Shown piece after piece: positions 1 through 17,158 of a stretch of 64,000 nt of DNA (position 1 is its first letter; every line of letters starts with the position of its first letter). A model generated the notes under the pieces. That model was not told where the DNA came from, ran no database searches, and worked only from the letters and a program-made list of their open reading frames with translations. Both the position numbers and the translations under genes were made by a program. Source of the stretch: Conus ventricosus (lineage: Eukaryota; Mollusca; Gastropoda; Neogastropoda; Conidae); assembly GCA_018398815.1 (NCBI GenBank), contig CM031601.1, positions 28,941,578 to 29,005,577 on the forward strand, in the 5' to 3' direction.

Positions 1-488
1 TTTGAAAAGTACGTCAAATGTTAGGAGAGACACAGTTTTTCTTCTGTACTACCTAAATACTTCAGACTGGAGATAAAATGAAGACGAATATGTGCTGGAA
101 AGATGGAAAAGATGATAATTCTCTTGACTTGAGCTATGTATAATGAATTGTGCCTCAAATGATGTACCTATAATTCAGCATCTGGACCATCAAATTTCAC
201 TATGTAAGGAAATGCGGTTTGTGCAGGCTTGTCTTGAAGCTAGATAGGTAAAACTATATGTTTTTGTAAACTAGAGATAATGAGGAATCTGAAAAAAATA
301 ATTACAAGACAGTACCCTGATGGCAGCTGAAGATATTCTTCATAGTGTAATCCAGAACATTGGGAAAAGGTAATCCAAAACGTCAGTCACATTGTTTGAA
401 ACACCACAGTTTTCCTGCTTGAATGTCAAAACACTTGAAACTTGAGAGAAAACAAGAAGATCATGTCCTTGAAAGACACAGAACAAAG

Positions 489-1317
489 TTAGGGCCTTGG
501 TCTTCTGTGGAAGGCTGAAAAGCACTCGGTGCAGAGTCCCACGTCACATCCAGAACATTCCCAGCCAGAGCGCACACGAGAATGATGGCCAGCAGCACAG
601 TTCCTCTTTCTTGACCTCCTTCACTCTCAGCATCACTCTCCTCTGCAGTAGTGCTTCCAGATTCTGGATCACACAAGAAAACATATCCTAAGTCTTCTGT
701 TCATTTTATTGTTTCATAATGGTGCAAGAGTTGTTACAGAGAGCTTGACTCAGTTTCCACTAATTAGTCTGATTTTCAGAAAGAAAAAATATGAACAGCA
801 TTACTTATTCATTGTATGAAAAATGAAGTCATGCATAAAATCATAAATAAGAATAAAATCTGAATCACTAGCATATAAGGAAGGGGAAGGGCTATAGCTT
901 TCAGTGGAGACACGCCCACTCGTGACACGCCCACACTGTTTCCAAACTAAAAAAAACAAACAAAAGTTATAAATTGTTCTCTTCAAATCACCACTTTTAT
1001 TCATCTCTAAAGTGCTTTCAAAACACCTATAATCACGCAGAAACGATCTTCTAGTTTGATCAGGCCAAAGTCTATCACTCTTGTGAGTAACCATGTTACC
1101 CTGCCCCCTCCATCCCCTCTTCCTTCATGTGGCGGACCAACAAATGTAAAATAACCAATAACCGCACGCAGCAAGTGTTCCATCACTCAACAAACAAAAT
1201 AATCAAAGTTTATCAACTCACCTGCTTCGCTTTCATTACTACTGCTTTCGGCAACTGATTCTTCCCTTGTGCCACTTCCACGCAACTCCTGCCCAACTCA
1301 GTCGCTGATTCACTCAT
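489..1317 (-). pseudogene. piggyBac-derived two-exon ORF: acidic N-terminus plus cysteine-rich C-terminus
   Basis: Exon 1 is 1222-1317 (ATG at 1317, donor GTGAGT) and exon 2 is 489-663 (pyrimidine-rich acceptor ending CCAG, stop TAA at 489). Exon 1 encodes MSESATE and then a Ser/Glu-rich stretch (EESVAESSSNESEA), typical of the acidic N-terminus of piggyBac transposases. Exon 2 continues acidic (TTAEESDAESEGG) and then reads ECSGCDVGLCTECFSAFH, which matches the C-terminal cross-brace zinc finger (CxxC, LCxxCF, YH) of the family. One base is missing in each exon relative to this reading. The first CxxC is CAAG here. There is no DDD catalytic core, so it cannot be an active transposase. It could be an internally deleted element or a small domesticated gene; I cannot tell which. 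Confidence 0.5.
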
Positions 1318-1517
1318 TATTTCAGTCAAAACGCACGAAAAACTTGAGATAACCGACTGACACGGCTTGCCCGTGCACAATGGATACTAGCAAGTCACAT
1401 GAACTGATCAATCCGGATGTTTAGCGGCGGTGGTATAACGGTTCTCGTCTGAGCCACGATCGTGGCCCAACGCACTTAAGCGGTAAAGCCACGATCGTGG
1501 CCCATCGCACTCACGGG
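489..1517 (-). mobile_element. piggyBac-like element remnant, left part off window
   Basis: On the - strand the element starts directly after a TTAA (1518-1521) with CCC, as piggyBac-superfamily ends do. Two perfect palindromic motifs (GCCACGATCGTGGC at 1453-1466 and 1489-1502) lie in the subterminal region, about 36 bp apart. About 200 bp inside is the ATG of an acidic reading frame (1317), and further in is a piggyBac-type cysteine-rich domain ending at 489. The catalytic DDD domain is absent between them. No matching TTAA end is visible at positions 1-488, so the other terminus is lost or lies outside the window. Confidence 0.55.
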
Positions 1518-1666
1518 TTAATGAGATCATTACAGTTCACCAGAATTCAGCATTTTGCAACTATGTTCACACATTGTTCTAAGTGAGTTTTGTATTTCTC
1601 TTTGTTACATTTGTATCCTCCATGCCCCAACAGGGGTCAAAGGATTAAATTTGAATTGAATTGAAT

Positions 1667-1667
<1 letters not shown>

Positions 1668-1745
<78 letters not shown>
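1668..1745. repeat. (TG)n(AG)n compound microsatellite
   Basis: About 22 bp of TG followed by about 55 bp of pure AG. It lies just after a short GAATT tandem (ttgaattgaattgaatt). Confidence 0.95.
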
Positions 1746-1751
<6 letters not shown>

Positions 1752-2317
1752 TCTTTCACTATTTAGTGTTTGTGTGTCTTTAGAATAGTGCTAAATATAG
1801 ATCATATCATTATCAATCAATATGTCCAACACCAGCTGGACACCAAACTGAGAGAGAGTACAGGTGCAAAGCCTATGTATAACCCATGCAGTATACTTGA
1901 AGTGGAATAGACTGGACTGTCTGAGACACTTGCTCAGACAAATCATTAACAAAAAATATAGAAAACATGTTGTCACCAGTACCATGCTGATCTCTGGAGG
2001 GTGAATCACCACTGTCAAACATCAACCGTGAATCTTCACACAACTCTACAGTATCCTATTTAACTCTGTGGGTGCCCATTGACAGAGATTTCCACCATGA
2101 TTCTATGTGCAAAAAGGCAGGAGGCCACAAATCATGGTCTGGAACAGCTGTGACATCAGGAGTCTGTAACAGGCGTTTTACTGGATGGAGTGGATGACTG
2201 GCAGTGCACAGCAGAGATTCTTGAATAGTAAAACCATCCAGAGATTGTCAGGAAGAATGGCATGATGAGATTTCTTATTGTTCTCAACTTGTGGTCAACA
2301 AAACAGTTGATTGTTAT

Positions 2318-2760
2318 CCGGGGGACTAGATTGCTCAAAGGTAGAGCGCCAGACTCGTAATCTTTGGGTTGCAGGTTCAAATCTCTGCTGGGCCATTTCG
2401 GCACAGGGGACTTTCCCTCAGAGTTAACATTGGTTCTGACTCCATTTCCCATACAGTCCTTCGAATGAGACTATAAACTGAGGTTCTGTGTGTGAACACA
2501 CGCATAACATCTTGCACACAGGTAAAATCCCTTCACCAACTTTCGGAAGAGAAGGCCAGTTTGGCCATTGGTATGGATGACATGTTAAACATAGCATGCA
2601 CCTAATTGCCTGAAGTAGGAGTATGGCTGCGTTAATGGCAGGATAAAAAACGGTCATACTCATACACATGCAAGTGTCAGAATATCCCCAAAGTTGGAGT
2701 ATGGCTGTGTTAATGGTGGGATAAAAAAAAACGGTCATACACACGCAAGTGTCAGAATAA
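2318..2760 (+). mobile_element. tRNA-derived SINE, copy 1
   Basis: The head has an A-box-like segment (gctcaaaggtagagcg) and a B box (ggttcaaatctc) spaced as in tRNA. The body (cctcagagttaacattggtt, then accttcgaatgagactata-like text) recurs almost unchanged at 45.4 kb and 59.6 kb. The 3' part holds a duplicated segment (ggagtatggctg, then taatgg and ggataaaaaa), also found inverted at 48.9 kb. Confidence 0.8.
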
Positions 2761-3926
2761 TGAACTTGATGATTGTGGACACCCTATGGAAAAGAAAGAA
2801 AAAACTTACTGTGCCATACAAAAGTGGAATGGAGCAAGCTTGTCAATGAAACTGGAAAGAATGCCACTCTAGCTTAGTAGCTAGCAGTTTATAGGGAATC
2901 TGGTTTCCAAGCGAAAGTTCCCCATCATAGGACTTGGAGGATTAAGGGAGTTTGTAGGCTCATCAGCCTTTGATCTCTCTGGATTTTGAGTAAGACGAGC
3001 ACTATAACTGTAAAGGTAGAGGCAGAGGCAACTGAACTGGAAGAGTTCCAGCTGAATCTAGTTGAGGACAAAAATTACGCTTAAATTCCCCAACTTAGGT
3101 TAGGTGTCTGGAACTACAGTGGAAGCGATGGGGGCAAGACATCTTTTAAAAAGGTAACACTTTAGTCTACGACACACAGGCATCCAGAAGTAGCTGGTTC
3201 AAATCTTGACAGCACCAGGGGGAAAAGTTTTGGTAGCAAGAGGGCATAAAAAAAAATCATGATCTGGATACAGCCTGGCTTCCTTAGCATACAGATAATT
3301 CAGGCCTGAAACACTTACAGGTCTGAGGGGGGAGGGGGGGGGGTGTTCTTAGATGTGCTGTCAAGGTGTCGCTGGAGTTTCTCCATTTGCTTTTATCAGC
3401 AGGGAGGGTAGTCAATGCTGCCCTGCATGTGTGGGATCAAAGTAGGCTCCACTGAAGTGACTTTGTGGCAGTATAGTGTCCCTTTTGATGTAAAGAAATG
3501 TAATGTTGATACAGATTGTTCCTCGAGGACTGCTCTGCTTGGACCACTGCTGGAATGATAGGCATGCAAGTGGTGCCACTGAGGGGACACAGAAGTTGAA
3601 ATAGAAAATCACATATAAATGCAATGATGGCGTATACTCACTAGCAAATTGCGGCGTATTTTATAGTGAGAGGTCTGTGTGGGGCTGTTTTCTATTACTT
3701 TGCCCTGTAGGCAGCCTCATTTTGTCGTCAGAGGATTTATACCTCCTTTTCTGGATAATGAAGATTATTCTGCTAGGACTTTGTATGAGCGTAGACGACA
3801 CATTTATTACACAGCATTGTATGTTAAACAGTTTAGTGTTGGCCTTAGGTACTACTTGTTGTAAAAACTGACAAAGTTGTTAGACTATAATGGACATATA
3901 ATTAACTGTATGATTTTTTTTTCCAG
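2761..3926. other. unassigned upstream/intronic DNA
   Basis: Presumed RBX1 intron 1, or upstream sequence. I looked here and in 1-2317 for the missing first RBX1 exon (residues like KKRFEVKK before a GT) on the + strand and found none. There is a G-rich run near 3330-3340. Nothing else is supported. Confidence 0.5.
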
Positions 3927-10220
<6,294 letters not shown>

Positions 10221-13137
10221 AGAAAGTTGCTTGTCCCCTTGGAGGCCCACAGCTGTCCCATTCGTATCATCATGTATAAATCAACACCACAACTACACGC
10301 ACTCCCCCATCCCCAACCTTTTTTTTTTCTTTTCTAACGTTTTCCTTCTGTCTTTGATAGATGTTTTGCAGGCTATACATGACGTTCTTTTTGTCATCTT
10401 GAAGGGTTTGGATCAAAATAGATGAGAGAAAAGACATTCTGGAGTCTTTGTGTGTGTGTGTATGTGTGCGCGCACAAGTGGGAAAGTATTGAATGTGGTT
10501 TTGAAACTATGCATTCCAGAAAAGATTTTTTGTAAAAAAAAAAAAGGAATATTTTCAGCACTCCATGTGATTCAACACATTGCTCATGGCATCAGGAAAA
10601 AGCTGAATCTATTTCTGCTCATCACTCAACAAAGGCATGATAGTTGTTCCGAATACTGTCTATCATTATTTCTTCAACTAGTTCAGGTGATAGTTTTTTT
10701 TTTATTTCCTACATACATAGTTGTTCTGCATGCACCAACTTTCACTCGAGATAGTTTTTTTAATCTTCATTGGTATTCCATGACAACCACCTTTCTGCTC
10801 AAATTTTTATGTGTGTGTGTTTTCTGAAACCTTGCTGTATCGGCATTTCTTTTCTTTTTTCTTTGGGCATCTTTATTTTTTTTTTTACATCTATAGATGT
10901 TTCCCTCTCCTTCTATCCCTAATGGATAATAATGTAAGTGTCTACAGGAAATGGAAACATAGCCCAATTCTTCGGTAATTGGGTTTTGTCTGGCTATTTA
11001 TAGACATACATATGACAACTGGATGTGACAAGTCACTCCACAGGCGTGCGCAGTATGAAATTTTCAGAGAAAAAAAAAAGGACGGTTTCTGTGCACATTT
11101 ACATGAACAACAGAATGTTACTTTACCTATGAGCTAAAATGACTTGGTAAATGACCATGAGCAACGCATGTCTGTGCAGTTTTCTTTAGACATGAACGAC
11201 AGAATGTTACTGTACTGATGACCTGGTAAACGACCATGTATGTGCAGTTTTCTTTAGATGCTTTTTTTTTTTCAATCGGATGAAAGTCTGGATTTTCTTT
11301 TTTTTTTCTCCTTCAAGACGTGCATGCAGACCACAGGGTGCACAGCCATGTATTCAAAGGCAGACACACCTATGCACATAAAAACAGCCACAAAACTGAA
11401 TCAACATTTTATTATTTCTGATTTGGAGATTACCAGCCTTCCCATAATTCATATAACCATGTCAGTGGTAGGGTTATCTCATATCCACTTCTTACCCATC
11501 AACAACAAGTGACCAAACTTCAGATTGCAATCGTTAAAATTCTTAAAACAAGAATACTTTCATAGGGAAAAAAATGAATAAAAATTGCACATCACAACTA
11601 AAAATGCAAATAACTCGAAAATATAACTCAAAACCAGTATTAAAGTAATGAAGATAATTCCCATAGCCTTACACTGGAAAAATATTAACCAGAAGAAAAA
11701 GTAGTAATAATGATAATTCTCCGACACACTCTTTGCTGACAAAGTCTTCACAGGTAAAACTACAATACTTTGTATACGATAATTTTTGTGTATAAAATGT
11801 ACGTTAATTCAGCTTATCCATGAACACAACAGTCAACGTTTATGAATTTAAACAAAAAAACAAAACAAACAAAAAAGATATTGAAACTGCATAAGAAAAT
11901 CGGCAGCCATAAAATTTGATTCCTACAGTTCATGAGCATGTTTACGCATATGGCTACGCTATTAAAAACAAAAGGGAAAACCCGTTGGTAATAGTTGGTA
12001 AGGGTATCATTGGCCTCAGAAGACGTTCTGACAACACTTGTACATATATCAAACTTTCTTTGTAAACTACATTCATAATGAGGACGTCTCATTTTTCTAC
12101 TGGGAAATAAAATTCTCACTCATAAATATACTATTTTCTGGTCTCTAATCAAGATAACTAAAAAGTGATGAGATCAATCATTCAGCAAAAACATGACAAT
12201 AAGATATAGTTATGGTTTTAGCATGAGAGCAAACAGGTTGCCTCAGCCTGAAACCTTGCTTGTTTTTTTAAATAGATCGTATAAACAAAAGCCATTTGAA
12301 ACATGACAGAATTTGCAATGTCTACGCTAAAAATTTAAAAAGCCCTCTAACCTTTCTTCAAGGTACTGGAAAGGCGAATTTTTTATTCCTAGAATTACTT
12401 ATTCTTACAGCAACGCATGACAGCAGAAGCTGGCAACATAGTTTCTTTCCGGCTGCGCAAAAAGAAGTATCATACTAAACTACACCATTCAAAAGTCACG
12501 TGTATATGTGAGAATTTTGCAACACAAATGAATGTAATCACTTTGTGATAAACTTGATAACAGCTAGTATAAATAGGGCAGCCATACGATGAGATCATGA
12601 CCTCTTGTTATGTTTCTTGAGAATACCTCAGGAAAACAAATGCATCTGTCAAGGGTAAGCGGATACAAGTCTAAAGGGCGGTGGAATATTTCTTTTTGGT
12701 CAAATTTGAGATAAAGAAAGAATTCAGCACATCTCCTCTATATACATATTTGAATATAACATTTAAAAAAGGAAACCCTAACAAAAAACATGTAGAAATA
12801 TCATCAGAAGAAATATGCATGTCATTGATTTGCAACATATTCAATTGGGCAGTGGATTATTTATCATATTAAAAACAAGAAAACAGGAAACGACACATGC
12901 CAAAATGAAAATGAAGAGGAACCTTGCACACAAAAAAGACCAACAGAAGGGAGGTGTATGTTTTTGGAGGAAAGAAGTTCTTGCTGGAGGGAAAATCTAG
13001 GGCTGGAACACCCATCTTGTGAACAATTTTACAGGGAGATAAATCAAGTAGATTTTGCAGGGAGGCCAGATCATTCAGATCAAAATGGCACATCTGTATA
13101 GCCAAGACAAAAATGAGCTAGAGCAAGTCTTCACACA
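10221..13137 (+). other. RBX1 3' UTR and intergenic DNA
   Basis: AT-rich DNA without coding signal. The first AATAAA after the stop that I see on the + strand is at 11577-11582, about 1.36 kb downstream, a possible but untested poly(A) signal. Confidence 0.4.
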
Positions 13138-13372
13138 GGGTTCGTACGCTCCTTGAATTGTGACGGTGAATTTCAAGACCTTGAAAATCAATAAAATGTG
13201 GTTCTGTTGACCAAACCTCCTTGAAAACCTTTGAAAATCAAGCCATCAGCTCAAAAAAATTTTAATTTTGGCAAAAAGAAATGGCAGTTTGATTTTTTTC
13301 TGCGTTGAGGCAAATGAAAAATTATTTTAAAACAATTTTTTACATTGTCGCGATCCTGGATTGCCGTCTGCT

Positions 13373-13430
13373 ATTACCAAGGGAGGTAATTTGTAACTTC
13401 AATTTTGATCAAATTATCTCCCTTGGTATT
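13373..13430. repeat. palindrome with AAGGGAGGTAAT / TTATCTCCCTT arms
   Basis: The left arm attaccaagggaggtaattt (13373-13392) pairs with aaattatctcccttggtat (13411-13429) with one mismatch around an 18-nt loop. Outer TCGCGA motifs lie on both sides. The TTATCTCCCTT motif is widespread in molluscan genomes, which supports the organism call. Confidence 0.7.
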
Positions 13431-13656
13431 AACGCTCGCGACGACGTTTGTAAACGTTTTTTTAAACTAGTTTTTTTTTTTAAAAACTTTTTTTCCTCCA
13501 ACCAGTCTCTTACACACCATGCATAGTCTGTATGTTCTCTTACAAATGGACATATTTTTGCTGATTTTAGTGTTTTGGCATTTAATACAAAGAGTCTGAG
13601 TTTGTTAATGTTCTAATGTGTGGTTGTACTGGCACAGTCTGATAAAAACTGAGAAA

Positions 13657-13806
13657 AAGAAATGGCAGTTTGATTTTTCTGTATTCAGGATGATGAAAAA
13701 ATTATTTAAAAACAAAGTTTTTTGCTGTTTTCTTTGTACAAAAAAAAATTTTAAATATTTTTTTTTCATCAACCTTAATACAGAAAAATCAAACTGCCAT
13801 TTCTGT
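13657..13806. repeat. 150-bp foldback (MITE-like)
   Basis: The arms gaaatggcagtttgattttt (from 13659) and aaaaatcaaactgccatttc (to 13804) are inverted copies extending about 45 bp each around an AT-rich centre. A third, direct copy of the arm occurs at about 13276-13330. Confidence 0.75.
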
Positions 13807-13897
13807 TTTCAATTTTTATGCAAGTATTGTAGCCTTGAAATAGAAAAGGCACTCCTTGAAAACTCGAATTTTGTTCTTGGGAGTCTGTAGGAACCCC

Positions 13898-15543
13898 GTC
13901 ACAAGATGGGTGTGCCCGTCCAACTTGCTGTTTCAACATGTAAATGCACGCTTCGACTTCTCAGCAGCAAACCTACAGTAGTGGTGAAAGCACTTACTGA
14001 ACTAGTGCCAGTAAAGTATATGAGATTACATGACAGCAATAATAATATTAAATATAGTATAAATGATGATAAAGGTAAGATGAACACGCACAGTATCAAC
14101 CAGCACATTATATACATTAGAATTTAGTACACTCAGTACCTTCCCGATGCATAAATCTGTCCTGCTGTAACTAGCAAATTATGTCAGTCCACCAATAAAG
14201 AAAAAACATAAAAAGTTTGTTTTTCACATTACTGTTCTTTGGATGAAAACAAAATGAGACAAATTTTGTGCTTATGAAATCATTAATCAAAGCTCTTGAG
14301 ATCTGAATAGAATGATTTTCACCAAGTACAATTTAAAATGTCTTGATGACGAACACAAGCCTGATGAAGTTTGTATGGAACAAAACATAATTGTTACCTC
14401 CCCAAGTTCACTAACATCCTTTTGTTTGTATGCTTGCAACCATGTCTGCAAAATTGCCTACACAGAAAAAAAACAAACCACTACAGGTCTGATTTTAATG
14501 CAACTTGATGGAAAGAAAAACAAACTAATAAACGTTCGATCACAACCTCATCTAGTGTACTGTTAGATTTACACTACAAGCCAACTTGGCCTTGCTGCAC
14601 ATCCTGTGAATGGGAAATTCCGATGAGTCTGGTAAAACAAATGATATGCTAGAGCTAGTTCAGATCTAAACGGCTCTAATCATGTTTCATTTGAACAGAA
14701 GTGTGTAAGAAAGACCACTACTAGGTAGAGTTTCATTGCAAGATATGTGAATGCAAGAAGTTTTTAAGTCTGTAAACCTCATCAACAAACGCAGTCAACA
14801 GCCATCCCCTGGGTTTCCAGTTCTAGAAATTGGCACAATTATGACCAAAAAACAAGGCTGCACTTGCATTTCACATTAATGTTAACCCAACAGTAGTCAC
14901 AGGCCAAATATTTCAGCCTGTGAATCCAAACATCAAACCTGCTTGAAAGACATCCCCAAGCTATCACATGCTTGAAAATAGACAATCGCATTTTCATGAA
15001 CTTTAAACGAAATTGTAATAACTCTAAAAACATGTAATGATGAGCAAACGTTTCAGCTGCACCAATTTGTGATTTGATTGTTAAAAATCTCGCAAGTTTT
15101 AACAGAATTGGATCCTATATACCGACCTCTGGGATCTGGGGGGAAAAATTTCTAATTTTAGGCTGAATTGCAAGTGAAATACTGAAGCTACAATCCACCC
15201 TGAGGCTACAGATGGCCAGAGAATTGAACGACCGGAGCTAAGAGTTATGTATGAAACCATATGACGATTCTTCACTTCACAATCACTCCATCAGCATACA
15301 ACTGAGAACACACACAAGTCTGTGACTTTGTCTCAAAGTCTTGATAAACGAAGAAGTGTACGGCTATGTCAAGAAATAACAGGAATATAAACCAGGATAC
15401 CTTTATGGCACACTCGTACACTTTTTTTGTTTTTTTTAATTAAAGATTTTCATTCCAGCCAACCACACAGCCTTTCTCAGGGCTGCCAATCTGGAGATGA
15501 AAATTACTACAAAAACCATGTCTACAACTGAATGGCATGTATA
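13898..15543. other. intergenic DNA, nothing recognised
   Basis: AT-rich. Short reading frames only, with no motif I recognise. Confidence 0.5.
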
Positions 15544-17158
15544 CACATGGAAAAAAGTTAAGCAACCCTCACATTTATCGCTAAGGACGAGATATAATAC
15601 TATTTAAATGAAAGCAACACTCAAGTAAATCAAAATGGTCTTTATTCCATGAAAGTATGACACTGTCCCATTACCGAAACAATAGAAATATGGTTCAGTG
15701 TTTGATAATTCAACTGCAAAATGGTGAACCAAGATATGCACCATTTTTGAACAAAAACATGGCATGGTTAAGTTTGGAAATAACAATTTCATCCAGTTGA
15801 TGCCGAAATTAATTTTGGTAGGAAAACAACAATGAAAGTGTCCAGATTGCATAACAGCAAACAAAAATCAATACCGGGTGTATCCTCCCTGTACATTGAT
15901 GACTGCCTGAATCCTTCGTCTCATCCCTCCAGTGAGTCGTCTGATCTGCTGAAAGGTGATCTGCTGCCACTCACGATGCAATGTTGCTTCCAGTTCCTGG
16001 AGATTTTGCAGAGGAGGGTCCAGTGTCTGTATTCGACGGCCAAGCAAGTCCCATAGATGCTCCAGCGGATTGAGGTCCGGACTCATGGCAGGCCATGGTA
16101 ATGTTGTCACCGCCTCTTGCTGGAGGTATGCTGTGACTGCTCTTGAACGATGAGGCCGGGCATTGTCATCCATGAACACAGGTCTTGTGGCTAGTGGGTG
16201 GTCGTCAAAATGAGGCACAACAGCTGGCTGCAGTGCCTCCCGGATGTAGCGATCTCCGGTCAAGTTGCCACGAATGGTCACCAGGTCCATCTTGCAGTCG
16301 TGTGAGATGCATCCCCACACCATGACGGAGCCGCCGCCGAAAGGTACAGTTTGTTTGATGTTCCTTGCAGCATAGGCTGTTTGGGGATGCCTCCATACTC
16401 TCGCTCTGCCATCTGTAACATGCAGTATAGAAGCGGCTCTCATCAGACCAGTGGATCTTCCTCCAGTTCCTTAGGTTCCAGTGCTGTCGGTCAAGACACC
16501 AGGTCAAACGTAATCTCTTATGATTGTCTGTAAGGTGTGGACGCTTGATGACTCTTCTTGCCCTCAGTCCTATAGCTTGCGAGCGATTTCTAACGGTTTT
16601 TGTGGACAGAGGTCGATTTGGCAGCCACTGCCGTTTCAGTGTGGTTGAAGTTGCGAATCGCTGTTGCCGTACCAGTCGTGGAGCGCCCTGTCTTCACGCT
16701 GGGTAGTGACACGTGGTCTGCCTGATCGTGGCCGGTCATTCACTGTGTTCGTTTCAGCATGTTTTCTTATCAATCGGCTGATTACTGACGTTTGGTATCC
16801 AGTTGACGTCCAATAGCTTTGCTGGTCATACCAGTAGAATGCATGCCAATAATTTGCCAACGTTGTCCTTCTGACATTCTTCTTCGTTCCATCTTGTTGG
16901 ACAGTGACTGTGCAGTGAGAAACTTACTCAAAAACGCACGTTTCTGTGGAGTGAGCAAACTTCATTTTTGCGAGTGCACGGATGGTGTGATGCTCGTGCA
17001 CGCCACATGCAGCCAGAGACTCACCGTCACACTTGGCTGGTTTTATCATCTCTATGGAATACCCGTCTTGTCAGAATTACTATTTTGTGCCATGTTAATA
17101 CTCACAGTTACCTGGGACGGTATGTTTCATTTAGGGTTGCTTAACTTTTTTCCATGTG
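15544..17158 (-). mobile_element. complete Tc1-like transposon, 1,615 bp
   Basis: The ends are perfect 26-bp inverted repeats (cacatggaaaaaagttaag.. at 15544-15569 and its complement at 17133-17158). Each is flanked by TA, the target duplication of the Tc1/mariner group. The transposase is on the - strand. Perfect terminal repeats and a mostly readable transposase suggest a young insertion. Confidence 0.95.
15868..16892 (-). pseudogene. Tc1-like DD34E transposase, frameshifted
   Basis: ATG at 16892 (MERRRMSEGQRWQIIGMHST), stop at 15868, about 340 residues, the usual size. The N-terminal helix-turn-helix repeats include a GRPR AT-hook-like motif (RPRSGRPRVTTQ). The DDE core includes WSDESRF, VWGCISHD, VFMDDNARPH and PDLNPLEHLWD; there are 34 residues between the second Asp and the Glu, hence DD34E. 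The frame breaks at several places, for example CTGGATAC near 16802, where CTGGGATAC would keep GRQLGYQT. I found no in-frame stop by substitution. Either recently inactivated or an artefact of missing bases. Confidence 0.9.

Larger units (their letters stand above)
13138..13897. mobile_element. non-autonomous DNA transposon, about 760 bp, GGGTTC ends
   Basis: The left end reads gggttcgtacgctccttgaa and the right end, inverted, reads ggggttcctacagactccc, so the termini are imperfect inverted repeats. Inside are repeated phrases such as ccttgaaaa..tttgaaaatcaa. No transposase is encoded. The family is not assigned. Confidence 0.5.

Noticed and set aside
2318..2400. Possible tRNA gene, also at 45325 and 59530
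   Set aside because: The A and B boxes are present but acceptor-stem pairing is poor and the same SINE body follows in all three; they are SINE heads.
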